Source: Clostridiales bacterium
GTDB lineage: Bacteria; Bacillota; Clostridia; Lachnospirales; Lachnospiraceae
Assembly: GCA_018365455.1 (NCBI GenBank)
Contig: JAGZJZ010000073.1
Location: forward strand, 1 to 30,057
Reading direction: 5' to 3'
Length of the DNA stretch: 30,057 bases
Part shown: positions 15,543 through 23,069 of the stretch, piece after piece
Layout: each line of letters opens with the position of its first letter
Position numbering within the stretch: the stretch's first letter is position 1
Notes under the pieces: generated by a model
Told to the model about the DNA's origin: nothing
Database searches by the model: none
The model's input: the letters and a program-made list of their open reading frames with translations, nothing else
Program-made: the position numbers and the translations under genes

Positions 15543-16452
15543 AAATCTGTCTCACCACTATTTCTGGCAGCAGCTTTAGAATATCATCTTCCTCTGCCAG
15601 GTCATCTGCAAAAGCAGTGGCACTTCCCGCAGCAGCCGCATATTTAAGCGCCTGAAGAACAGAAGCGTCATATCCTTTCAGGAATCCTGCAACCATGGAA
15701 TCACCGGCTCCCACTGAATTTTTCACGGTTCCGGCTGGTGCCTGTACCCTATATACGCTGCCATCCTCATCACCGAATATGGCACCTTCTCCCGCCCTGG
15801 AAACCAGTACATTCCTGGCACCCATCTTCTGGATCTCTCTGATACAGCGGATGATTTCTGCCTCATTTGTACAGGAAATACCGAACACGCCGCCTAACTC
15901 GTAATGGTTCGGCTTGATCAAAAACGGATGGTACGGCAGTGTTTTAACCAGCAGTTCCCGCTCCGCGTCTACTACAACTTTTACCTCCCTGTCCGCCAGC
16001 TGTTCCATAATTTTCTGATAAGCATCGGAAGACAGGCAGGAGGGAATACTCCCTGCGAGAACGAGCGTATCATTCCCGTTCAAAACGGAGATTTTATTCA
16101 GCAGCTCACGGAATTCATCCTCTGTAATATCCGGTCCGTTACTGTTAAGATCCGTTTCTTTTTCTCCTTTTACTTTCACATTAATTCTGGAATTGCCCTG
16201 GGACAAAGTCACAAATTCTGTATGTATTCCCTGGCTTTCCAACTGTCTGACGATTTCCTTTCCGGTAAAACCCGCCTGGAATCCCATCGCCACACTTTCT
16301 TTTCCCAGGTGCCGGAGCACAATGGAGACATTAATTCCCTTTCCACCGCAAAACAGGTATTCAGAGCTGCTCCTGTTGATTTCTCCTGCATTCATATTCT
16401 GGATATGCATTATATAATCCAATGCGGGATTAAAGGTCACTGTGTAAATCAT
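15541..16452 (-). CDS. 1-phosphofructokinase-family hexose kinase (FruK/LacC type)
   Basis: A 303-residue PfkB-family kinase. It starts MIYTVTFNPALDYIM, has GGKGINVSIVLRHLG (about 36-50) and ends with NSVGAGDSMVAGFL (about 246-259), which carries the catalytic Asp of GAGD. The TFNPALD start and GGKGINVS signature are specific to the FruK/LacC/PfkB branch, which phosphorylates fructose-1-P or tagatose-6-P to the bisphosphate that class II aldolases cleave. No fructose PTS genes are present, so its partner here may be the aldolase at 11 kb. AAGGAGAG lies 9 nt before the ATG. It is convergent with the isomerase gene. Confidence 0.93.
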   Translation of the reverse strand: MIYTVTFNPALDYIMHIQNMNAGEINRSSSEYLFCGGKGINVSIVLRHLGKESVAMGFQAGFTGKEIVRQLESQGIHTEFVTLSQGNSRINVKVKGEKETDLNSNGPDITEDEFRELLNKISVLNGNDTLVLAGSIPSCLSSDAYQKIMEQLADREVKVVVDAERELLVKTLPYHPFLIKPNHYELGGVFGISCTNEAEIIRCIREIQKMGARNVLVSRAGEGAIFGDEDGSVYRVQAPAGTVKNSVGAGDSMVAGFLKGYDASVLQALKYAAAAGSATAFADDLAEEDDILKLLPEIVVRQI

Positions 16453-16904
16453 ACCATCTCTCTCCTTCTACAGGCGCCTCAAACATCTACCTGGGCCCCC
16501 AGCCATTCCTTCGTTTATTCATCCAGGTCATCGTCTATAATAAGCCCGTCCAGTTGTCTCCACTCAGCTTATTCATATTTGCCCCGAATTCCGGATTCAC
16601 AGCCAGATTTTGTATAATCTCTATTATTATACTGGAAAACAAATATACTTTCAACTTCCAATTCCATGTTCGGTCTGATTGTTCTCATCTCCATTGCCTG
16701 TTCCCTTTTCCGCCAATACAGACTCTGATGCTTCCCAATCTGACAGAGCCAGACCTGAATCTTGCACTCTCCTTTAAAACGGTGAATATTCTGCATGGCT
16801 TTGAGAAAAATCTCCTGGGTAATTTCTTCCGCAATTGCCTCATCATGGCACAGACTGAACAGATCTTTTAAAGTTTGTTGCTATGAAGCAGCAAACGATT
16901 TCCG
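16453..16904. other. 452 bp without an intact gene
   Basis: Between the hexose kinase start and the acetyltransferase stop there is the kinase ribosome binding site and a decayed sigma-factor remnant, listed separately. Near 16878-16900 on the minus strand lies a short hairpin, TTGCT-AGCAA, which could weakly terminate the acetyltransferase transcript. No promoter for the kinase gene was fixed. Confidence 0.5.
16569..16880 (-). pseudogene. remnant of an ECF RNA polymerase sigma factor
   Basis: Reading from 16880 on the minus strand, directly after an in-frame TAG, the frame encodes KDLFSLCHDEAIAEEITQEI, then FLKAMQNIHRFKGECKIQVW and LCQIGKH. This matches region 2 of ECF sigma-70 factors (the AEEITQEIFLKAM and FKGECKIQVWLCQIAK core-binding and -10 recognition segment). 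Region 4 is absent. After about residue 60 the sequence becomes unrelated, and the frame ends at 16569, with a further same-frame piece ending at 16515. There is no start codon or ribosome binding site in front of the similarity. It is therefore a truncated, non-functional copy, perhaps left by a lost sigma/anti-sigma pair. Confidence 0.65.
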
Positions 16905-17489
16905 TCAGCCTCTGTACTTGTCATCGTCTGCAGGTGTTATTTCCCGTATCACCCGGCAGGGATTTCCTCCCGCCAGCACATGCGCCGGGATATCTTTTGT
17001 TACAACGCTTCCAGCCGCGATTACACTTCCTTCCCCGATCGTAACGCCTCCCATAATGCACACATGCCCGCCTATCCAGACATGATCTTCTATTTTCACA
17101 GGCCAGGCATACTCCAGCCCGCTTGCCCGCAGCTGTGCATCAAAAGGGTGCCCTGCAGCATAAATGCCGCAATTAGGCGCAATCATTACATGGTCTCCGA
17201 TTTCTACTTTGGCACCATCCAGTATGATAAGATTATAATTTGCCAGGAAATGATCCCCGATCTCCACATTGAAGCCCATATCACACCGGAAAGGCTGTTC
17301 GATTACAAAGTCTTTCCCGATTTTCTTTACAATTTTCGGAATCAATGCCTCCCTTGCCTGAATATCACCGTGGGGAATCTGATTATATTCATAACAGAGG
17401 TTCTGGCATTTTACCCGGTTGGCGGTTACTTCTTCATCATACTGAGCATCGTATAAAATACCTGCTGCTGCTTTTTCTCTTTCTGTCAT
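16905..17489 (-). CDS. sugar O-acetyltransferase (maltose/galactoside acetyltransferase type)
   Basis: A 194-residue left-handed beta-helix hexapeptide-repeat enzyme. The N-terminal Mac domain (MTEREKAAAGILYDAQYDEE) is followed by hexapeptide rungs from about residue 70 (FRCDMGFNVEIGDH through VWIGGHVCIMGGVTIGEG). The catalytic-type His lies in AGHPFD near 113. It ends with GNPCRVIREI, as in Maa/LacA/NodL proteins. It transfers acetyl from acetyl-CoA to a sugar hydroxyl. The start at 17489 follows GGGAGGA; the frame opening at 17507 lacks a site. It lies 24 nt after the creatininase-family gene, so it is probably the last active gene of that transcript. Confidence 0.93.
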   Translation of the reverse strand: MTEREKAAAGILYDAQYDEEVTANRVKCQNLCYEYNQIPHGDIQAREALIPKIVKKIGKDFVIEQPFRCDMGFNVEIGDHFLANYNLIILDGAKVEIGDHVMIAPNCGIYAAGHPFDAQLRASGLEYAWPVKIEDHVWIGGHVCIMGGVTIGEGSVIAAGSVVTKDIPAHVLAGGNPCRVIREITPADDDKYRG

Positions 17490-17513
17490 ATATTCCTCCC
17501 AGAACATGTTTTT

Positions 17514-18251
17514 TTATCTGATTATTTCCTCCAGCGTTTCCAGCGCACACCGCACCATATGATCCCCCAGTTCCTTACTGGTTTCCACGGAATTCAGTGC
17601 GAACCACTCCGTATTTTCTTTGGTCTTTTCCAGATCCACGTGATCCGGATATAAGGCGTACATCAGACTGGATTCGTATTTGCCGGCATGATCAAATCCT
17701 CCGCACTTCTTCTGCGCCTCGGCGCTCAGAAGAGGAATGACTTTGATATAGGAAAATGGGTCTTCCCCGGAACCAAGGGCCTCATAATAACCGGCATAAT
17801 CGTTGCTTCCCCACCAGCCTTTTCCCCTGGTCTCCTCCATATATTCCATAATGACTTTTTTCGCGGCTTTATGGCATGCCAGAGTCATAGGCATCAGCCC
17901 TGCTTCTTCCGTCTGGTGGTGCGCCACACAATAAATATTTTTCACGCCGCCCCAGATCATTGATTTTAAAATACAATAAATGTAGTTCTCATAGACATCC
18001 ACGTCTACATGAATCGTTCCGCTTTCGGGACCGGCTACTGCCCAGCTTGCCACCCCATACCAGATTGGCGGGCATACTACAATCTCCTTCTTCTTTTCAA
18101 GTTCCCGCATCACACCATTGATTACCATAGTATCGGTACCGTTGCTGGCATGTAAACCATGGTACTCGATGGTACCGATTGGGATGATAAACGGCACCTT
18201 TCTTTCTTTTGCATCCTGAAGTTCCTGAAACATTAAATCAACCATTTGCAT
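17514..18251 (-). CDS. creatininase-family amidohydrolase
   Basis: A 245-residue protein of the creatininase fold. The metal-binding pattern is present: GTIEYHGLH gives Glu29 and His31, GTD gives Asp40, HHQTEEAG near 110 and DHAGKYESS near 205. Family enzymes hydrolyse cyclic amides (creatinine), formamides in riboflavin/F420 synthesis or cyclic diketones: the inositol enzyme 3-dehydro-scyllo-inosose hydrolase (IolN) is a creatininase-family member. The sugar-catabolic context favours a carbohydrate ring hydrolase over creatinine, but that is inference. AAGGAG lies 10 nt before the ATG. Just upstream is an M24/creatinase-fold gene, from which it is separated by a 104 bp gap with two hairpins. 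Confidence 0.85.
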   Translation of the reverse strand: MQMVDLMFQELQDAKERKVPFIIPIGTIEYHGLHASNGTDTMVINGVMRELEKKKEIVVCPPIWYGVASWAVAGPESGTIHVDVDVYENYIYCILKSMIWGGVKNIYCVAHHQTEEAGLMPMTLACHKAAKKVIMEYMEETRGKGWWGSNDYAGYYEALGSGEDPFSYIKVIPLLSAEAQKKCGGFDHAGKYESSLMYALYPDHVDLEKTKENTEWFALNSVETSKELGDHMVRCALETLEEIIR

Positions 18252-18271
18252 AGTATTATCACTCCTTCTAT

Positions 18272-18349
18272 ATCGCCTCCGGCGATTGATATTGCCTGCC
18301 TGTGAAACATTTAGTTATCTGCCGGGAGTTGAGTTATACGATTCTCAAC
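18272..18349 (-). other. two hairpins between the M24 and creatininase genes
   Basis: GTTGAG (18328-18333) pairs with CTCAAC (18344-18349), and ATCGCC (18272-18277) pairs with GGCGAT (18281-18286) over a 3-nt loop. The second ends 6 nt before the creatininase ribosome binding site. They may tune translation or stabilise the processed message. Confidence 0.45.
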
Positions 18350-18355
18350 GGGTTA

Positions 18356-19531
18356 CTACACAAGTTCATACAGTTTTCCAATCTCCGGTGACAGAATATC
18401 ACAGCCATTTTCCGTAACGGCAATACCTTTTTCCCAGCGCACCCCGAAAGTATCTGTGGAGATAAAGGTATCCGCCTGAAAGGTCATATTCGGCTGCAAT
18501 GCGTAGTCTGATATGGTCTCTACCCACGGTGCCTCTACCTCTATCATCCCGGTACCATGCAGGGGACCATATACAAAGTTATCTTTATAACCGTTATCTG
18601 CATAATACTGATAAAAATTCTTGGCAATATCGGAGGCTGTCACGCCTGCTTTTACCTGCTGAATGGTCCATCTATGGGCTTCTAATCCAAACATCACCAC
18701 TTCTTTTCTGCGGCCTTCTAATTTCCCAAGGACAATGGGGTAGCCGATTGCAGCGGAATATCCGTCAATCTTTGCGGATAAGTTCAGCTGTACGATATCT
18801 CCTTTTTCAAACTGCCGGTAAGAAGAACGTGAAATTGCATGGCGGGTGGATGCTTCTGAGAATACATACATGGGCAGTCCTTCGTACTCTGCTCCATGTT
18901 CATATACGACCCGCTGTGCTACTCCCACCATCTGCAATTCGGTCATACCGGGCTTAATTTCCTTAATTACCTGCTGCGTTGCCAGTTCTGCGATCCGATA
19001 ACCTTCCCGCAGGCAGTTTATCTCATTTATGGACTTGATCGAACGCAGTTCCACCATGATATGATCTGCCCGCACAATCTCCGCCTCGGGAAATGCTGAT
19101 TTAATTCCTTCCATTATAATAACGGAAGTGTCCAGATAGCTTGCCACACCGATACGCAGTTTTTTTCCGGTAATCTTCAGAGCCTCAAATACATCCTGGT
19201 AAGTATCCGCCTGCAGTTCCGGATATGCCGGGTCTGCACCTTCCCGGTATTCTTTTAATACAAAAATCTTATCGATTCTGGAACGGTCTGCGGCAAAATG
19301 ACGGCTCTCCGGTCCTACCATCAGTGCGGCATCCCCGTCCGGGGTAATCGCTACGCCGCAGCGCTCAAACAGCGGCCAGAAGCCTGAAAAATATCTTCCG
19401 TTAGCATAGTCCGCCTCATTGGAATTCACAATCAGTATATCCAGTCCCTCTCTGCTGATAATCTTTCCTGCTTTTAGTGCTCTTTCTTTGTATTCCTGAT
19501 CGGGAATACAGATTGCTCCATGTCTGTTCAT
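18356..19531 (-). CDS. M24 (pita-bread fold) creatinase/Xaa-Pro peptidase-like protein lacking metal aspartates
   Basis: A 391-residue protein with an N-terminal creatinase_N domain (about 1-155) and a C-terminal pita-bread domain (about 165-385). In metallo-M24 peptidases two Asp 11 residues apart bind metal. Here the aligned stretch is QLNLSAKIDGY with Asn250 and Ala261. His231 (STRHAISR), His325 (LHGTG) and Glu367 (VRWEKG) remain, while the usual middle Glu is Asp354. Creatinase, the metal-free member, likewise has Asn at the first position and uses His/Glu. So a non-peptidase hydrolase is likely. The start at 19531 follows GGAGG; the ATG at 19546 lies within that site. The next gene is creatininase-family. 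Confidence 0.85.
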   Translation of the reverse strand: MNRHGAICIPDQEYKERALKAGKIISREGLDILIVNSNEADYANGRYFSGFWPLFERCGVAITPDGDAALMVGPESRHFAADRSRIDKIFVLKEYREGADPAYPELQADTYQDVFEALKITGKKLRIGVASYLDTSVIIMEGIKSAFPEAEIVRADHIMVELRSIKSINEINCLREGYRIAELATQQVIKEIKPGMTELQMVGVAQRVVYEHGAEYEGLPMYVFSEASTRHAISRSSYRQFEKGDIVQLNLSAKIDGYSAAIGYPIVLGKLEGRRKEVVMFGLEAHRWTIQQVKAGVTASDIAKNFYQYYADNGYKDNFVYGPLHGTGMIEVEAPWVETISDYALQPNMTFQADTFISTDTFGVRWEKGIAVTENGCDILSPEIGKLYELV

Positions 19532-19601
19532 TTTTATATCCTCCATTTTCTGTATTATATTTATTTCTTTCTTATCTTTTATGTATCTATATAGTTTCTG
19601 A

Positions 19602-19652
19602 ATAGTGTATGAATCATTATAGTTTATAAATCATCATAGTTTATGAATCAAT
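19602..19652. repeat. 17-bp tandem repeat, three units
   Basis: ATAGTGTATGAATCATT (19602-19618), ATAGTTTATAAATCATC (19619-19635) and ATAGTTTATGAATCAAT (19636-19652) are head-to-tail. A partial unit (ATAGTTTCTGA, 19591-19601) stands at the left end. They fill the gap between the ASRT stop and the M24 start, 70-120 bp upstream of the M24 gene. Confidence 0.85.
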
Positions 19653-19702
19653 ATATTTTATTTATACTTCTATATGTTTTGTTTCATTTCCTATAATATT
19701 TT

Positions 19703-20065
19703 TTAATCACAGCAATATCCCGGTGTGGTATAAAAACTCACCTGCCGCGGTTCAGCCCTGCCGTACTGCGCCACTATAGGTACATCGCTTTCCAGCAGGA
19801 TGGCATACTGCTGCTCAAAACGGGCGGTATGCGTTCCAAAATCCTTGGATTCATTTGTCCGGAGACACCGTACCCTCTGAGCCTCTACCGTTACCTGAAT
19901 GTCCTTTACCGGAGGGCTGTCCGTGTATAACAGCGTTATAGAAACGTGGGCATCTGCCAGCCCGGTATTCGTTATAATAACGGATTCATGTCCCGGGATT
20001 GTGTTTAACCCTTCCGGTGGAAGCTCTGCATCCGGAAAGACCCAGACCTTTTTCCCATAATTCAT
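19703..20065 (-). CDS. ASRT family protein (Anabaena sensory rhodopsin transducer homologue)
   Basis: A 120-residue soluble beta-rich protein. Conserved stretches are GKKVWVFPDAELPP, GHESVIITNTG, VEAQRVRCLRTNE and ESDVPIVAQYGRAEPRQ, close to the ASRT family (sensory rhodopsin transducer), a trimeric or tetrameric beta-sandwich. No rhodopsin gene lies in the window. In non-photosynthetic bacteria this family is found beside sugar-catabolic genes, and a carbohydrate- or DNA-binding role has been suggested; its role here is open. It overlaps the RhaM gene by 4 nt (ATGA), so the two are translationally coupled. Confidence 0.85.
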   Translation of the reverse strand: MNYGKKVWVFPDAELPPEGLNTIPGHESVIITNTGLADAHVSITLLYTDSPPVKDIQVTVEAQRVRCLRTNESKDFGTHTARFEQQYAILLESDVPIVAQYGRAEPRQVSFYTTPGYCCD

Positions 20066-20400
20066 TTTCCTTTCTCCTTTCCCAGATAAAATATCTGTTT
20101 CATATCATGATAAAATTCACTGTGGGCAGAAAATGCACATTTTTCAAAACAAGGCTTTGTATAGGTCCACCACTTCTGTGTCATTTTATCTGCTTCCATG
20201 AACGCCATATCTTTTTCATAATCACAGCCCGTATATTCAAAATAGGAAAACACCAGATCATCCTCAATAAAGATGGAATAATTCTCTATGTTACACGCCC
20301 GGATTACCTGGATGACTTCTTTCCAGACATTTGCGTGCAGTGACTGGTACTCCGTGATTTTATCTCTTTTCAACCGTCCAATTTGTCCGAATATCTTCAT
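20062..20400 (-). CDS. rhaM: L-rhamnose mutarotase
   Basis: A 112-residue protein of the RhaM (DUF718) family, dimeric ferredoxin-like fold. It starts MKIFGQIGRLKRDKITEYQS, with the catalytic His in LHANVWKEV (His22 region), NYSIFIEDDLVFSYFEY strands and the terminal Trp pair (KWWTYTKPC). It interconverts alpha and beta anomers of L-rhamnose or related 6-deoxyhexoses. RhaA, RhaB and RhaD are not recognisable in the window, so the sugar may be different. GTGGGGAT precedes the ATG. Upstream is a nested palindrome that separates it from the permease gene; downstream is the coupled ASRT gene. Confidence 0.88.
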   Translation of the reverse strand: MKIFGQIGRLKRDKITEYQSLHANVWKEVIQVIRACNIENYSIFIEDDLVFSYFEYTGCDYEKDMAFMEADKMTQKWWTYTKPCFEKCAFSAHSEFYHDMKQIFYLGKEKGK

Positions 20401-20425
20401 TTTATATCCCCACTTGTGCCTCCCG

Positions 20426-20564
20426 GCGTAAATACGTCGATATATCGTGCCTGATATCTGTGTCAGGTGTGCGTCTGTGAATTAACGGCGTAGCTGGCTA
20501 CGGCTAGATTCACAGTCGTGCAGCCGGCGCAGATAGCGGGTGCTATATAGTGACGTATTTGCGC
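20426..20564 (-). repeat. nested palindromic element between permease and rhaM
   Basis: Outer arms GCGTAAATACGTC (20426-20438) and GACGTATTTGCGC (20552-20564) match at 12 of 13. Further pairing continues through TATAT/ATATA (20441-20445 with 20545-20549). Inside lie CTGA/TCAG (20451-20466) and a long hairpin, CTGTGAAT (20475-20482) with ATTCACAG (20508-20515), capped by CGTAGC/GCTACG (20489-20502). The element begins one base after the permease stop. Its core GCGTAGCNGGCTACG recurs at 30035-30049. It is probably a dispersed element that now acts as an intercistronic RNA structure. Confidence 0.75.
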
Positions 20565-20565
20565 A

Positions 20566-21531
20566 CTATTCCTTTTTCGAGAAAGAGTCAATCAGTACTA
20601 CCACAACCAGAATGATTCCTTTTACTACCCACTGCCAATATGTATTGATTCCCATGAGAACCATAATGTTAGAAATAACCTGTAAGAACAGGGCACCGAT
20701 TACGATACCGAAGACTCTTCCCCGCCCTCCGGTAAGTGAAGTTCCGCCCAGCACACAAATCGTCATAACATCAAACAGCAGGTTATCCCCCAGAGTGACA
20801 TTGCCAGACAGGGTCTTGGATGTCAGTCCAAGTGCTCCGATTGTTGTCAATATTGCGCACATAACAAATGCCAGAATTGCAATAAAGTTTACGTTTAACC
20901 CGCTCAGTCTGGACGCTTCCTTGTTGCCGCCCACTGCAAAGAAGCTTCGACCCACAGCGGTATTGGTGGTAAATACATATAAAATGACTGCAACCACAAC
21001 CATAAGAATGACTGCATAGGGTACAATTCCCAGTTTCCCAAGTGCCATCTGTCCGAAATCTTCGGACAATCCGGATATGGGCAGCCCGTCGGAATAGATA
21101 TAATTGATTCCTTTTAACATATTCATAATAACCAGAGTGGCAATAAACGAAGGCATTTTCCCGTATACAACCAGGCACCCGTTTACAATGCCTATCACCA
21201 CGGCTATGAGAATGACCAGCAAAAATGACAGCCAGATCGGAAGCCCCATATTCACCGTAAATCCGGCAAAGAAGATCGATACCATACCAATGGTAGAGGA
21301 AATGGACATATCCATTTCACCGATCAGTATTACAAAAAACTCTCCCATGGCTATAATAGCTACAAAGGATGCCTGACGAAGCACATTCATGATATTTGTC
21401 GTGGTACGAAAATCACTGTTTAAACAGCACAGGGCAAACAGTGCAACAAATAAAAATGCAATCATCCAGTCATTCAGCAGTGTTTTCATTCCTTTGGTAT
21501 ATCTCTTTGATTTAACTTTATAATCATTCAT
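20566..21531 (-). CDS. sugar ABC transporter permease (RbsC type)
   Basis: A 321-residue membrane protein of the BPD_transp_2 (RbsC/XylH/MglC) family with about eight to ten transmembrane helices. FFVILIGEMDMSISSTIG near residue 65 matches the conserved GGIDLSVG motif with an unusual MDMS. VFAVGG-type FFAVGGNKEASRLSGLNV near 195 and LGGTSLTGGRGRVFGIVIGA near 262 are the EAA-like coupling region. It works with the RbsA-type ATPase just upstream, whose stop it overlaps by 8 nt (start at 21531), and with the lipoprotein binding protein. The transported sugar is unknown. A large palindrome directly follows the stop. Confidence 0.95.
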   Translation of the reverse strand: MNDYKVKSKRYTKGMKTLLNDWMIAFLFVALFALCCLNSDFRTTTNIMNVLRQASFVAIIAMGEFFVILIGEMDMSISSTIGMVSIFFAGFTVNMGLPIWLSFLLVILIAVVIGIVNGCLVVYGKMPSFIATLVIMNMLKGINYIYSDGLPISGLSEDFGQMALGKLGIVPYAVILMVVVAVILYVFTTNTAVGRSFFAVGGNKEASRLSGLNVNFIAILAFVMCAILTTIGALGLTSKTLSGNVTLGDNLLFDVMTICVLGGTSLTGGRGRVFGIVIGALFLQVISNIMVLMGINTYWQWVVKGIILVVVVLIDSFSKKE

Positions 21532-23047
21532 CCGTTTTCACTCCTAACAAATTATTGATAATCACTTCCTGCGTCTTGCGCCTGCCTTCCACCATGTCTT
21601 TCATTTCCCCTTCATACATGATATAGATCCTGTTACAAAGTCCCAGGAGTTCTTCCATTTCAGGCGATACCAGAATAACTGCCTTATTCTGCCTGGTGAG
21701 TTCATGAATCAGCTGGTATATCTCAAATTTTGCACCGATGTCAATTCCTCTGGTGGGTTCATCCAAAAGGAAGATTTCCGTATCCCGAAGGAGCCATTTG
21801 GCTATGACGATTTTCTGCTGATTTCCACCGGACAGTTTTTTTACATTCTGCCATAAGGAATAATAGTTCAGATTCATTTTTTCATTTATTTCATAGGATG
21901 CTTTCAGCTCTTCTTCATGATTTTGGAAGATTTTCATTTTTTTAAATAATTGCATAGAAGCTAACGTGGTGTTATCTTTGATATTGAATTTCATGTTCAG
22001 ACCCAGGGTCCGTCTCTCATCCGGCACCAGCCCCATTCCCAGTTTCATAGCCTGAAGCGGATTCCTGATTTTCACAGGCTTTCCCTTAATCAGTACTTCA
22101 CCCTTTGTCACCGGATGGCTTCCGAAAATTGCCTGTACCAGTTCCGTTTTACCGGCACCCAGAAGTCCCGCCAGCCCTACTACCTCACCGGCACGGACTT
22201 CCATATTGATATTTTTAAATGCCTTTGGTGATGACAGGTCCTTCACTTCCAGAATCACCTCACCCAGATCGTCATTCAGTTTTGGATAGACATTGGTCAA
22301 CTCCCTGCCGATAATCATTTTAACCAGCTTGGCATTGTCAATATCCGCTACCTTTCCCGCATGAATGAAACGTCCGTCACATAAGACCGTATAAGAATCA
22401 CAGCATGCAAAGACTTCATCCAGGCGGTGGGAAATATAAATAATTCCGATTCCCCTGCTTTTTAAAATGTCGATAATTCTGAAAATATTCTGAATATCTT
22501 TTTCCTGCAGTACAGCAGTCAGTTCATCAAAAACGATAATCTGGGGATTTTCCAGTATTGCCTTTGCCAGCTGGATAATCTGCTGCTGTGCCGTCCGAAG
22601 CCTCTTGACCGGCACATGGAGATCTACCTCGCATTGCAGAAAATCCATTAATTCCTTCGCACGTTCCTCCAGGGCTTTCCAGTCGATGAACCCGTGTTTC
22701 CTCTTATACCGCCCCACAAAGATATTTTCTACCCCATTCATATCTTCCATCAGGGTAAATTCCTGGTGTACGATGGCAATGCCTCTGCTCTGTGATTCCT
22801 TTACGCTGTAAGAGGGGATCTTAATCTGCTCCCCTTTCACAAAAAGTTCTCCCTTAGTCATCCGGTTCTCACCGGTAATACATTTTGACAGTGTGGATTT
22901 CCCGGCACCATTTTCTCCCACCAGAGCATGACACTCCCCCGGCATCAGTGTAAAATCCACATCAGACAAAGCCTTTACCCCGGGAAACTCCATGGTACAA
23001 TTTTTTATTTGAATCAGTGGTGTTGTCTCTGTTTTTTTATCCGTCAT
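21524..23047 (-). CDS. sugar ABC transporter ATP-binding protein (RbsA/MglA type, two NBDs)
   Basis: A 507-residue ATPase made of two fused nucleotide-binding domains. The first has Walker A GENGAGKST (44-52) and Walker B IIVFDELTA with a degenerate signature (LRTAQQQIIQLAKA). The second has GLLGAGKTE near 290, LSGGNQQKIVIAKWLL near 410 and FLLDEPTRGID near 433. The degenerate site in one half is usual for RbsA/MglA/XylG proteins. It energises uptake with the downstream permease and the binding protein encoded two genes upstream. AAAGGAGTAAG precedes the ATG, 22 nt after the glycosidase-like gene. Confidence 0.96.
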   Translation of the reverse strand: MTDKKTETTPLIQIKNCTMEFPGVKALSDVDFTLMPGECHALVGENGAGKSTLSKCITGENRMTKGELFVKGEQIKIPSYSVKESQSRGIAIVHQEFTLMEDMNGVENIFVGRYKRKHGFIDWKALEERAKELMDFLQCEVDLHVPVKRLRTAQQQIIQLAKAILENPQIIVFDELTAVLQEKDIQNIFRIIDILKSRGIGIIYISHRLDEVFACCDSYTVLCDGRFIHAGKVADIDNAKLVKMIIGRELTNVYPKLNDDLGEVILEVKDLSSPKAFKNINMEVRAGEVVGLAGLLGAGKTELVQAIFGSHPVTKGEVLIKGKPVKIRNPLQAMKLGMGLVPDERRTLGLNMKFNIKDNTTLASMQLFKKMKIFQNHEEELKASYEINEKMNLNYYSLWQNVKKLSGGNQQKIVIAKWLLRDTEIFLLDEPTRGIDIGAKFEIYQLIHELTRQNKAVILVSPEMEELLGLCNRIYIMYEGEMKDMVEGRRKTQEVIINNLLGVKTDE

Positions 23048-23069
23048 TCAACTTACTCCTTTACACACT

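Noticed and set aside
17514..19531. Creatinine degradation pathway
   Set aside because: Fold names suggest it, but no sarcosine genes are present, the context is sugar catabolism, and neither active site could be proven for these substrates.
20062..20400. Complete L-rhamnose pathway
   Set aside because: Only the mutarotase is recognisable; no RhaA, RhaB or RhaD homologue was seen in the window.
20475..20515. tRNA-like or riboswitch reading of the nested palindrome
   Set aside because: No anticodon arm, T-loop or CCA, and no known riboswitch core; the repeated core at 30 kb points to a dispersed element.
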